From: an uncultured Clostridia bacterium
GTDB taxonomy: Bacteria; Bacillota; Clostridia; Christensenellales; Borkfalkiaceae
Assembly (NCBI GenBank): GCA_947628555.1
Contig: CANRAI010000001.1
Location: 1 to 62,639 of the forward strand
DNA length: 62,639 nucleotides
Direction: 5' to 3'
A program made the position numbers and the translations under genes. Shown here in pieces: positions 1 through 6,015 of the stretch; position 1 is the stretch's first letter; each line of letters starts with the position of its first letter. Below the pieces are notes generated by a model. It saw only the letters and a list, made by a program, of their open reading frames with translations, searched no databases and was not told the origin of the DNA.

Positions 1-117
1 TTTATTTTACAAAAAACCTGTTGATTTATTTAACTTTTTTATTTCTAACTGTTGCACTTAGTTTGACAATTCAATTTGCTTATAGTTTACGTTTTTAAAA
101 GACCTTTTAATGCATTT

Positions 118-133
118 AAGGTTAAAAAACCTT
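118..133 (-). terminator. Weak hairpin downstream of the phosphatase gene
   Basis: On the minus strand a 6-bp stem (AAGGTT/AACCTT) with a TTTT loop lies in an AT-rich stretch just past the phosphatase stop codon. It is the only terminator-like structure in bases 1-152, which otherwise hold no gene I can support. Low GC makes it a weak candidate. Confidence 0.3.
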
Positions 134-152
134 TAATTTCAATCGGAAAGAT

Positions 153-638
153 TCAATGCCGCTTGTCGTAAGCCAACGCTTCGGATTTTTCACGCATTAT
201 ATATCCGAGAAAGCCTTCGCAGCCGTCGCGGATATCCGAATACGCCCGCCCGAAATCGCGTGTGTACCATGGGTCGGCTATGTCGCGCGGGTTCGCGGTA
301 AAAGAACAGAGTTTAAAAATCTTTTCCCCAAATTTCCCGCCCGTAAGGCGAAGCACGTCCATTAAATTCATACTGTCCATTACGAGCACGTAATCGGCGT
401 TAATAACATCCCGCAGGGTAAGCTGCCGCGCGGTATGCCCTTCTTTTATGCCGTGGGCTTCAAGAGTTTTCTTCGCAGGGGTATATACGGGATTGCCCGT
501 TTCCTCGTCCGACGTTCCGAAAGAGGAGACGTTAAAGCTTAAAGACAGCCCCCTTTCCTCTACCATTTTTTTAAAAATAAGTTCCGCCATAGGCGAACGG
601 CAGATATTGCCCAGACAGACAAAAATTACGGATATCAT
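153..638 (-). CDS. Low-molecular-weight protein-tyrosine phosphatase
   Basis: Cytoplasmic phosphatase that removes phosphate from protein tyrosine or arginine (YwlE/PtpA type). The N-terminus holds the family P-loop C-X5-R: C8-L-G-N-I-C13-R14-S, with C8 the expected nucleophile and R14 the phosphate-binding residue. A DPW motif near the C-terminus fits the general-acid aspartate loop. At 161 residues it is close to the usual 150-160. The ATG directly follows the stop codon (TAA) of the upstream LOG-family gene, so the two should be co-translated from the promoter at 1252-1280. The substrate (Tyr versus Arg phosphate) cannot be read from sequence alone. Confidence 0.9.
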   Translation of the reverse strand: MISVIFVCLGNICRSPMAELIFKKMVEERGLSLSFNVSSFGTSDEETGNPVYTPAKKTLEAHGIKEGHTARQLTLRDVINADYVLVMDSMNLMDVLRLTGGKFGEKIFKLCSFTANPRDIADPWYTRDFGRAYSDIRDGCEGFLGYIMREKSEALAYDKRH

Positions 639-1223
639 TTAATCGCCTATTTTAAGCTTCTGCCAGGGCGTGCCGTCGGGTTTGTAGCCTTCGAGATAAT
701 CAAGTAATTCGTCGTCGGAAGTGAAATATGTGTACATTTCATACGCCTTAAAAGTGATGAACTTGCGTTCCGCCACTTCAAGCATAAATTTTTCAAGATT
801 GTCGTAATAGCCGTCGATATTGAATATTGCTATCGCCTTTTCGTGCCTGCCCAGCTGTTTTAAAGTGAGCACTTCGAAAAATTCCTCGAAAGTGCCGATG
901 CCGCCGGGAACGATTATAAAAGCTTCCGCCTCGTCCTCCATAGTCTTTTTGCGCTCCGACATGGTATCGGTGTAAGTAATTTCATCACATTCGGCAAAGA
1001 GCTGCTCTATACCCTCGTCGCGGAAAAATTTGGGAACTACGCCGTGAACTCTGCCTCCGCCCCGCTTCACTCCGCGTGCCGCCGCGCCCATAAGTCCCGA
1101 AGCGCCACAACCGAAAACGAGGGAATGTCCGCGTTTTGCAAGTTTTTCCCCAAGCTGTTCGACGTAATCTATATATTTTTTATCGATGTGCGCGCTTGCC
1201 GCGCCGAAAACGCATATTTTCAT
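639..1223 (-). CDS. LOG-family Rossmann protein (TIGR00730 type)
   Basis: Putative nucleoside 5'-monophosphate phosphoribohydrolase (Lonely Guy family), which releases a free base from a (modified) nucleoside monophosphate. The signature PGGIGTFEEFFE (PGGxGTxxE) is present, with the upstream Rossmann glycine-rich region (FGCGASGLMGAAARG) and the family's usual length of 194 residues. The start has a GGAG Shine-Dalgarno (TTTGGAGACATC-ATG) and lies about 30 bases from a near-perfect promoter. It is first in a two-gene operon with the phosphatase. In bacteria these proteins are often annotated as putative lysine decarboxylases; the PGGxGTxxE motif argues for the LOG activity. The physiological substrate is unknown. 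Confidence 0.88.
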   Translation of the reverse strand: MKICVFGAASAHIDKKYIDYVEQLGEKLAKRGHSLVFGCGASGLMGAAARGVKRGGGRVHGVVPKFFRDEGIEQLFAECDEITYTDTMSERKKTMEDEAEAFIIVPGGIGTFEEFFEVLTLKQLGRHEKAIAIFNIDGYYDNLEKFMLEVAERKFITFKAYEMYTYFTSDDELLDYLEGYKPDGTPWQKLKIGD

Positions 1224-1251
1224 GATGTCTCCAAAGTACGGTTACTTTTAT

Positions 1252-1280
1252 ATTATATTTATTCTGCGCGGTTTTGTCAA
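1252..1280 (-). promoter_or_regulatory. SigA-type promoter of the LOG/phosphatase operon
   Basis: On the minus strand TTGACA (1275-1280), a 17-base spacer and TATAAT (1252-1257): a consensus vegetative promoter. The predicted start leaves a leader of about 20 bases before the LOG-family ATG, with a GGAG Shine-Dalgarno. Confidence 0.85.
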
Positions 1281-1354
1281 TTGAAATCGCAATCACCTTC
1301 CGCGCCTAAACGCCTCGGGCGGGATTTTCATATTATGGATTAGGGGGTGATTTT

Positions 1355-1762
1355 ATGGAATGGCAGCACATTCTTTGGTCGGCTCTCGGTATAATCGTAA
1401 CTGCGCTTGTAAGCTGGCTTGTGCACAGGCTTACGGCCTTCCTGAACGCAAAAATCAAGGACGCCGAGGCGTTAAAATTGCTGAACGAGGCGCTGGATAT
1501 AATTTCGGGCGTAGTCAAAAGCACCTACCAGACCTACGTCGAGGAGCTGAAAAACAAAGGCGCGTTTGATGAAAGCGCGCAAAAAACCGCTCTTGAAGCG
1601 GCGGTAAAAGCCGCCGAAACGAAGATGTCAGACGGCGTTAAAAAATATATCACCGAAAACTTCGGCGAGCTGACAAGCTGGATTGAAGGACAAATCGAAT
1701 CTACCCTTTACGATTTGAAAAAGGGCAGCAAAAGCGTGGAAAGCTGTAAAAACAAAGCTTAA
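1355..1762 (+). CDS. LLH-type phage holin-like protein
   Basis: A 135-residue protein with one N-terminal hydrophobic helix (about residues 5-27) followed by an amphipathic, Lys/Glu/Ala-rich region likely to be helical. This layout, one TM helix plus a long soluble helical tail with an AAVKAAE-type stretch, matches the LL-H/phage holin 6 family that permeabilises the membrane for endolysin. The start has an AGGGGGTGA Shine-Dalgarno. No endolysin, integrase or structural phage gene is nearby, so it is a solitary gene, perhaps a domesticated or relic phage gene beside the tmRNA 3' end, a common integration site. It could instead be an unrelated small membrane protein. Confidence 0.6.
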   Translation: MEWQHILWSALGIIVTALVSWLVHRLTAFLNAKIKDAEALKLLNEALDIISGVVKSTYQTYVEELKNKGAFDESAQKTALEAAVKAAETKMSDGVKKYITENFGELTSWIEGQIESTLYDLKKGSKSVESCKNKA

Positions 1763-1769
1763 CCCGCTG

Positions 1770-1792
1770 CCCGTCCGCTATTTACGGACGGG
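1770..1792 (+). terminator. Hairpin after the holin-like gene
   Basis: A perfect 8-bp GC-rich stem (CCCGTCCG/CGGACGGG, loop CTATTTA) starts 8 bases after the stop codon. No run of T follows, so it may be a weak terminator or an mRNA-stabilising hairpin. A second small hairpin (GCCGCA/TGCGGC, 1865-1880) follows. Confidence 0.45.
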
Positions 1793-1889
1793 TACATAAC
1801 GGACTGAAATTTTTTCCGCAGTTAACGCGTAGCACAAGGCAAGCGCAGTTTTACGCCGTATTGCGCCGCAAATATGCGGCTGAAACCAA

Positions 1890-1904
1890 AAGCCCTTCGG
1901 GCTT
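1890..1904 (-). terminator. Second hairpin downstream of tmRNA
   Basis: On the minus strand AAGCCC-GAA-GGGCTT followed by TTGG gives a short stem with a four-base T run. It may act as a backup terminator behind the primary tmRNA terminator. Confidence 0.4.
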
Positions 1905-1949
1905 CGGTTCGTCGGGACTTCAAGTCCTTTTCGCTATTCTGTGTCCGTC

Positions 1950-1986
1950 AAAAGCGCCCAAAGGCGTTCAGCCTTTGGGCGCTTTT
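1950..1986 (-). terminator. Rho-independent terminator of tmRNA
   Basis: A perfect 16-bp stem (1950-1965 with 1971-1986, 5-base loop). On the minus strand the descending arm ends in TTTT. The ascending arm begins at the very last A of the tmRNA CCA end, so terminator and mature 3' terminus touch. Confidence 0.85.
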
Positions 1987-2378
1987 GGTGGACCAGTCGG
2001 GACTTGCACCCGAGTCTTACATAGTTCGGAAAAGACTTCTACATACTTATTCCGCCTTTAAACTTGACCGTATTCCCCGGCGGACGGGGAGAATATCGGC
2101 GCATACCGCGTAAAAATTTCGCCTTATGAATCGCACGGCAGGCAATCTGAGGGCTATCCGTTTAATTAACGCCCGAAACCGCCAACGGAGCGCGGCTGCG
2201 GACGGACCGCTTTAAGTTAAGCGGCGCAAGCGGCGAAGCTTCCCGCATTGAATGCAGGGAAAGCTACAACCTTTTCAGAATTATTTTCTGCGTTTAAATT
2301 TAAATTCCGTTTTTACAAAGCCGAGCCTTTGGTATGCTTCTCCTTTCCTCCCTGCGCAATCGAATCTGGAACTGGCCC
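1986..2378 (-). ncRNA. ssrA: tmRNA (transfer-messenger RNA)
   Basis: Rescues stalled ribosomes and tags nascent chains for proteolysis. The 5' end GGGCCAG pairs with CTGGTCC before ACCA at the 3' end, giving a 7-bp acceptor stem with the alanine-identity G3-U70 wobble and an encoded CCA. The 5' region TTCCAGATTCGA matches the conserved tmRNA D-loop region, and the 3' end has a T-arm (TCGGG/CCCGA) with loop TGCAAGT, unusual against TTCRANT. Length is 393 nt. The most likely tag frame starts with GCU at 2264-2262 and stops with UAA at 2219-2217, reading AFPAFNAGSFAACAA. The resume codon is inferred from position and the AA ending, not proven. The gene has its own promoter and terminator. Confidence 0.9.
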
Positions 2379-2399
2379 GTAAATTTTTACGGTAACAAT

Positions 2400-2429
2400 A
2401 TTATATAGTGTCGGGCGATAAAAAATCAA
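2400..2429 (-). promoter_or_regulatory. Promoter of tmRNA
   Basis: On the minus strand TTGATT (2424-2429), an 18-base spacer and TATAAT (2400-2405). The predicted start is about 15 bases before the mature tmRNA 5' end, which allows normal 5' processing. Confidence 0.75.
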
Positions 2430-2449
2430 GCGCTTTATTTTGTTTTTTA

Positions 2450-2478
2450 TTGACAATTTTGCCTAATTGTTTTAAATT
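2450..2478 (+). promoter_or_regulatory. Promoter of the PfkB kinase gene (leaderless layout)
   Basis: TTGACA (2450-2455), a 17-base spacer and TAAATT (2473-2478). The expected +1 is base 2485, the A of the start codon. No Shine-Dalgarno lies upstream of that ATG. The -10 matches the consensus at only four of six positions. Confidence 0.6.
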
Positions 2479-2484
2479 TAATGT

Positions 2485-3396
2485 ATGATTTACACGGTTA
2501 CTTTTAATCCGTCGCTGGATTATTACGTAAAAGTGAATAGTCTTAAAAGCGGAATAGTCAACCGTACTGCTGACGAAAGACTGACTATGGGCGGCAAAGG
2601 GCTGAATGTTTCGCTTGCCCTGAACGAGTTGGGCGACGAAAACAAGGCCTTTGCGTTCGTGGCGGGATTTACGGGGAAATTTATAAAAGAACGGGCTATA
2701 TCCCTCGGGTTAAACTGCCATTTTATAAACGTATCGGGGCAAAACCGCATCAACGTTAAAATCAAAAGCAACATAGAAACGGACATAAACGGGTCGGGGG
2801 CGAATGTCTTTCAAAAGGACGTAGATAAGCTTGCGCATAAACTGAAAACTCTTTTAAAGGCGGGCGACTGGTTGATTGTAAGCGGAAGCGTTCCCTCCAC
2901 CCTCAAAGATTCGGTTTACGCCGACCTTTTAAAACACATTAACATAAACGAAAGCGTAAAGACGGTAATCGACGCAAGCGGAAACCTGCTTACGCAAACG
3001 CTTAAATACAAACCGTTCCTTATAAAGCCCAACATCTACGAAATGTGCGAAATCTTCGGGCTGAAAACAGTGCCGGACATAGAGGGCGTGTTCGCTTACG
3101 CGCGGAAATTCCGTGAAATGGGGGCGCGTAACGTCATAGTTTCAATGGGAAGTTCGGGCGCAGCTATGGTGACCGAAACGGAGCAGGCCCTGTACGTACG
3201 CGCCGCGAGAGGTCAGCTTATAAATTCCGTCGGCGCGGGAGATTCGCTTATCGCAGGCTTCATACACGAATTTATAAGTACGGGCAGTTATTTTTCGGCT
3301 TTGAATTTCGGCGCGGCGGCGGGAAGCGCGTGCGCTTTCACAAAAAATATCGCCACGCGCGAACAGATAGCAAGCGTGGAAAAAATTATGTTATGA
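2485..3396 (+). CDS. 1-phosphofructokinase / tagatose-6-phosphate kinase family (PfkB)
   Basis: A PfkB-family sugar-phosphate kinase of 303 residues, most like 1-phosphofructokinase FruK: ATP + fructose 1-phosphate gives fructose 1,6-bisphosphate. It opens with the typical IYTVTFNPSLDYYV strand, has GGKGLNVS near residues 36-43 (PfkB signature 1), and carries the catalytic NSVGAGDSLIAGF motif near residues 246-258 (signature 2; the Asp in GAGDS is the base). No fructose PTS or DeoR regulator is adjacent, so the substrate (fructose 1-phosphate or tagatose 6-phosphate) stays open. Its TGA overlaps the ATG of the next gene by ATGA, implying coupled translation. The message looks leaderless. Confidence 0.88.
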   Translation: MIYTVTFNPSLDYYVKVNSLKSGIVNRTADERLTMGGKGLNVSLALNELGDENKAFAFVAGFTGKFIKERAISLGLNCHFINVSGQNRINVKIKSNIETDINGSGANVFQKDVDKLAHKLKTLLKAGDWLIVSGSVPSTLKDSVYADLLKHININESVKTVIDASGNLLTQTLKYKPFLIKPNIYEMCEIFGLKTVPDIEGVFAYARKFREMGARNVIVSMGSSGAAMVTETEQALYVRAARGQLINSVGAGDSLIAGFIHEFISTGSYFSALNFGAAAGSACAFTKNIATREQIASVEKIML

Positions 3397-3866
3397 TAAA
3401 ATTGTATTGCACATATGCGGATACATCGGAAGAACGGCTTAAAAACGTTTTAAAAGCATACGTACCCGCAGATTTTACGATTTCACGCACTCCTCTCGGC
3501 AAACCGTATATAGAGGGGAATCCAGTTTATTTTTCCTTAACCCACAGCGAAAACAGGGCTTTGATAGCGCTTTCCGACAAGCCTGTGGGGGTTGACCTGG
3601 AAATTTACCGAGGACGGGACCGGGAAAGCGTTGTTGCCCGCTGGTCTGAAAGCGAGAAAGCCGAAATTTCAGGCGAAAAAGACTTTTTAAAGCATTGGAC
3701 CGCGCGCGAAGCGTATATAAAGCTTTACGGGTATTCCTTGGCAAAAATGTTGAAACGTGTTGAGTTTTGCGGCGGAAAATTGCTGTTTGACGGCGAACCG
3801 CAGGAAATTTTTCTGCGGCATTACGACTTAGGTTACGGAATGGCGGCGGTCTGCACGGAAAATTAG
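3393..3866 (+). CDS. Sfp-type 4'-phosphopantetheinyl transferase
   Basis: Moves 4'-phosphopantetheine from CoA onto a serine of carrier proteins. The protein of 157 residues shows the family blocks: FSLTHSENRALIALS, then GVDLEI (the Mg-binding GxDxE) and WTAREAYIKLYG (the WxxKEAxxK block). It is shorter than Sfp (about 225 residues) and mainly keeps the core, like compact Firmicutes homologues. I chose the ATG overlapping the upstream stop (ATGA) rather than an in-frame start 63 bases earlier, which lies inside the kinase gene. No NRPS/PKS genes are in the window, so the acceptor may be fatty-acid ACP or a remote carrier protein. A strong terminator follows. Confidence 0.85.
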   Translation: MIKLYCTYADTSEERLKNVLKAYVPADFTISRTPLGKPYIEGNPVYFSLTHSENRALIALSDKPVGVDLEIYRGRDRESVVARWSESEKAEISGEKDFLKHWTAREAYIKLYGYSLAKMLKRVEFCGGKLLFDGEPQEIFLRHYDLGYGMAAVCTEN

Positions 3867-3901
3867 TTTTTTTAAAATGGCAAAAAAATAATTCTTATCA
3901 A

Positions 3902-3929
3902 AAAACGGCGGAAGCCGTTTTATTTTTTT
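3902..3929 (+). terminator. Rho-independent terminator
   Basis: AAAACGGC-GGAA-GCCGTTTT followed by A and seven T residues ends the kinase/transferase operon. Confidence 0.9.
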
Positions 3930-3938
3930 GTCAGATTA

Positions 3939-3967
3939 TTGCCAAACCGCGCGTATTTTGTTATAAT
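3939..3967 (+). promoter_or_regulatory. Promoter of mtnN (leaderless layout)
   Basis: TTGCCA (3939-3944), exactly 17 bases, TATAAT (3962-3967). Six bases (ACAGTT) separate the -10 from the ATG, which puts +1 on the A of the start codon, with no room for a Shine-Dalgarno. Confidence 0.8.
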
Positions 3968-3973
3968 ACAGTT

Positions 3974-4627
3974 ATGAAATGTTTTATTATCGCTATGCCC
4001 AAAGAGGCAAATCCCGTCATCGAAGCCATGAAAATCCAAAAAGATAAAATTTTTAACGATAAACGCGCCGTCTATGGCACGCTTTACGGCGCCGAAACGG
4101 CGGTCGTTATCTGCGGAGTGGGCAAGGTAAACGCGGCAAGCGGCACGCAGTTCGCCATAGATTGCCTCGGCGCGACAAAAATAATAAATTTGGGTGTTGC
4201 GGGCGGGCTTAATCCGTCCGTCGAGGTGGGAAAAATTTACTCCGTTTCCGAAGTCGTTCAGTACGACTTCGACTTAACCCAGCTTAACGGCACGAAAATC
4301 GGCACGCTTGACGAATGTACGGAAAACTACCTTCCGCTTATTACGGCAGACGGCTTTGAAAAGCGGCGGGTTGCCACGGGCGACCGCTTCAACGACAATC
4401 CCGACGACTATAAGCTTCTTACAAAGGAATTGAACGCGGATATACGCGAGATGGAGCTGGGCGCGATTGCGCAGGTGTGCATGCACGCAAATCTGCCGTG
4501 CAGCGCATTTAAGATAATTTCCGACATCGCTGGAAGCGGCTCCACGACAGAACAATATCTGAAAAATCTTGATACGTGTTTCGTTTCTTTAAAAAATAAC
4601 CTTGAAAAAATTATAAAATCGGTGTGA
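3974..4627 (+). CDS. mtnN: 5'-methylthioadenosine/S-adenosylhomocysteine nucleosidase
   Basis: Hydrolyses MTA and SAH to adenine plus methylthioribose or S-ribosylhomocysteine in the SAM-recycling pathway. At 217 residues it is near family length (about 230). Motifs include the N-terminal AMPKEA stretch, CGVGKVNAA, LGVAGGL and REMELGAIAQV (equivalent of the DMEGAAIA substrate-binding segment), and a KIISD segment carrying the catalytic aspartate. No other methionine-cycle gene is adjacent; it is followed by ung with one base between TGA and ATG. The predicted transcript starts at the A of the start codon. Confidence 0.9.
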   Translation: MKCFIIAMPKEANPVIEAMKIQKDKIFNDKRAVYGTLYGAETAVVICGVGKVNAASGTQFAIDCLGATKIINLGVAGGLNPSVEVGKIYSVSEVVQYDFDLTQLNGTKIGTLDECTENYLPLITADGFEKRRVATGDRFNDNPDDYKLLTKELNADIREMELGAIAQVCMHANLPCSAFKIISDIAGSGSTTEQYLKNLDTCFVSLKNNLEKIIKSV

Positions 4628-4628
4628 T

Positions 4629-5303
4629 ATGAAACCTTTAAACGGCGGCTGGGACGAGCTGTTGGCTCCCCTTTTCAGCGACGATAGATATCTTAAAATA
4701 CGCGAATTTTTAAAAGACGAATACTCCCACCATACAGTCTATCCTGATATGTACGATTTGTACAACTGTTTCCGCTTTACGCCTTTCGAAAGCCTTAAAG
4801 CGGTGCTCCTCGGGCAAGACCCCTACCACGAGCCTGGGCAGGCGCACGGGCTGTGTTTTTCAGTGAAAAAGGGCGTGCCCCTTCCCCCGTCGCTGCAAAA
4901 TATCTACAAAGAGATTGAAAACGACCTTAAAATAAAAGAGCCCGACTGCGGCGACTTGACGAAGTGGGCGAAAGAGGGCGTGTTGCTTCTGAACACGACG
5001 CTTACGGTGCGCGCGCACGCCGCAAATTCGCACTCTAAATGCGGCTGGGCGTGGTTTACGGACAACGTAATAAAGCTGATTTCGGACAAAACTACGGGTA
5101 CGGTATTCATTTTATGGGGCGGAAACGCGCGTAGCAAAGCGCCGCTTATAGACGGAAGCAAGCATTTGATTTTACAATGCGCGCATCCTTCCCCCCTTTC
5201 CGCTTACAACGGTTTTTTCGGTTGCAAACATTTTTCAAAGACCAACGAATACCTTATATCCCAAGGGAAAACGCCCATAGACTGGGATTTGAATGAACGA
5301 TAA
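4629..5303 (+). CDS. ung: Uracil-DNA glycosylase (family 1)
   Basis: Excises uracil from DNA to start base-excision repair. The family-1 active-site motif LGQDPYH (water-activating Asp) is present near residue 60, followed by GLCFSV, the LLLNTTLTV strand, and the C-terminal HPSPLSAY leucine-loop motif with the conserved His. Length is 224 residues, as expected. The ATG lies one base after the mtnN TGA (TGATATG), so translation is probably coupled. The convergent engB gene faces it across a bidirectional terminator. Confidence 0.95.
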   Translation: MKPLNGGWDELLAPLFSDDRYLKIREFLKDEYSHHTVYPDMYDLYNCFRFTPFESLKAVLLGQDPYHEPGQAHGLCFSVKKGVPLPPSLQNIYKEIENDLKIKEPDCGDLTKWAKEGVLLLNTTLTVRAHAANSHSKCGWAWFTDNVIKLISDKTTGTVFILWGGNARSKAPLIDGSKHLILQCAHPSPLSAYNGFFGCKHFSKTNEYLISQGKTPIDWDLNER

Positions 5304-5330
5304 ACGGCTTAATTGTAATGCTTATAAGTA

Positions 5331-5367
5331 AAAAAATGCGGAAAACTTACACGTTCCCGCATTTTTT
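5331..5367. terminator. Bidirectional terminator between ung and engB
   Basis: An 11-bp stem AAAAAATGCGG/CCGCATTTTTT around a 15-base loop. Each strand ends in six T residues, so it can serve both convergent genes. Confidence 0.9.
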
Positions 5368-5371
5368 ATAT

Positions 5372-5959
5372 CTATTCACAGCCTTCGATGACTTGGGATA
5401 TCTTTTCAAGCGTCTTATCCAGCCCGAAACGGGTTTGGGCGGACGTTACCAGCACATTGCCCGCGCCGCATTTGAATGTCGCCGCGATATTTATAACGCT
5501 ACGCTGTATCTGTGCGCGGGAAAGCTTATCCGCCTTGGTTGCGACTATCGTAAATGGAATGATATGGTAGTTGAGAAATTCTATCATCTGTCTGTCGTCG
5601 GCGGTGGGGTCGTGGCGGATATCCACAAGCGAAAAAACGTGGGCTATCGACTCCTTTTCAGCGAAAAAATTTTCCAAAAGCCGACCCCATCTGTCCTTTT
5701 CTTCCTTTGAAACGCGGGCGTAACCGTAACCGGGCAAATCCGCCAAAATAAATTCGCCCATGTCAAAATAATTGACAAGCCGCGTCCTGCCCGGGTCTTT
5801 GGAAACCTTGGCAAGCTTTTTTTCGTTGGCGAGCATATTTATAAAGCTGGATTTGCCGACGTTCGACTTGCCGCATACGGCGATTACCGGCTTTTCCGTT
5901 CTGAGAAACTGTGATTCGTTTGCCGCGCTTAAAAGAAATTTCGCATTTATCTTTATCAT
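5372..5959 (-). CDS. engB: Ribosome-biogenesis GTPase EngB/YsxC
   Basis: Essential TRAFAC-class GTPase for 50S assembly. Visible G-motifs: G1 GKSNVGKSSFIN (about residues 30-41), G3 DLPGYGYA, and G4 TKADK (TKxD variant). Length is 195 residues, as usual. The start has only a modest AGGG about 10 bases upstream. It follows lon on the minus strand, separated by a long GC hairpin, in the order clpX-lon-engB common in Firmicutes. It is probably the last gene of the protein quality-control block. Confidence 0.93.
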   Translation of the reverse strand: MIKINAKFLLSAANESQFLRTEKPVIAVCGKSNVGKSSFINMLANEKKLAKVSKDPGRTRLVNYFDMGEFILADLPGYGYARVSKEEKDRWGRLLENFFAEKESIAHVFSLVDIRHDPTADDRQMIEFLNYHIIPFTIVATKADKLSRAQIQRSVINIAATFKCGAGNVLVTSAQTRFGLDKTLEKISQVIEGCE

Positions 5960-5976
5960 TTTGTTTAACCCTATAT

Positions 5977-6003
5977 GCCCGCCGGCGGAAACCGCCGGCG
6001 GGC
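5977..6003. terminator. Strong GC hairpin between lon and engB
   Basis: A perfect 12-bp stem GCCCGCCGGCGG/CCGCCGGCGGGC with AAA loop. On the minus strand, downstream of lon, no U-tract follows, so it may be an mRNA-processing or attenuation structure rather than a full terminator. On the plus strand it is followed by TTTAATTTAATTTT. Confidence 0.5.
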
Positions 6004-6015
6004 TTTAATTTAATT

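Noticed and set aside
1355..1762. Calling a prophage region here
   Set aside because: Only one holin-like gene is present; there is no integrase, terminase, capsid or lysin, and the flanking genes are housekeeping.
1861..2113. Short open frames over the tmRNA 3' end and terminator
   Set aside because: They overlap a structured RNA and its terminator and have no ribosome site.
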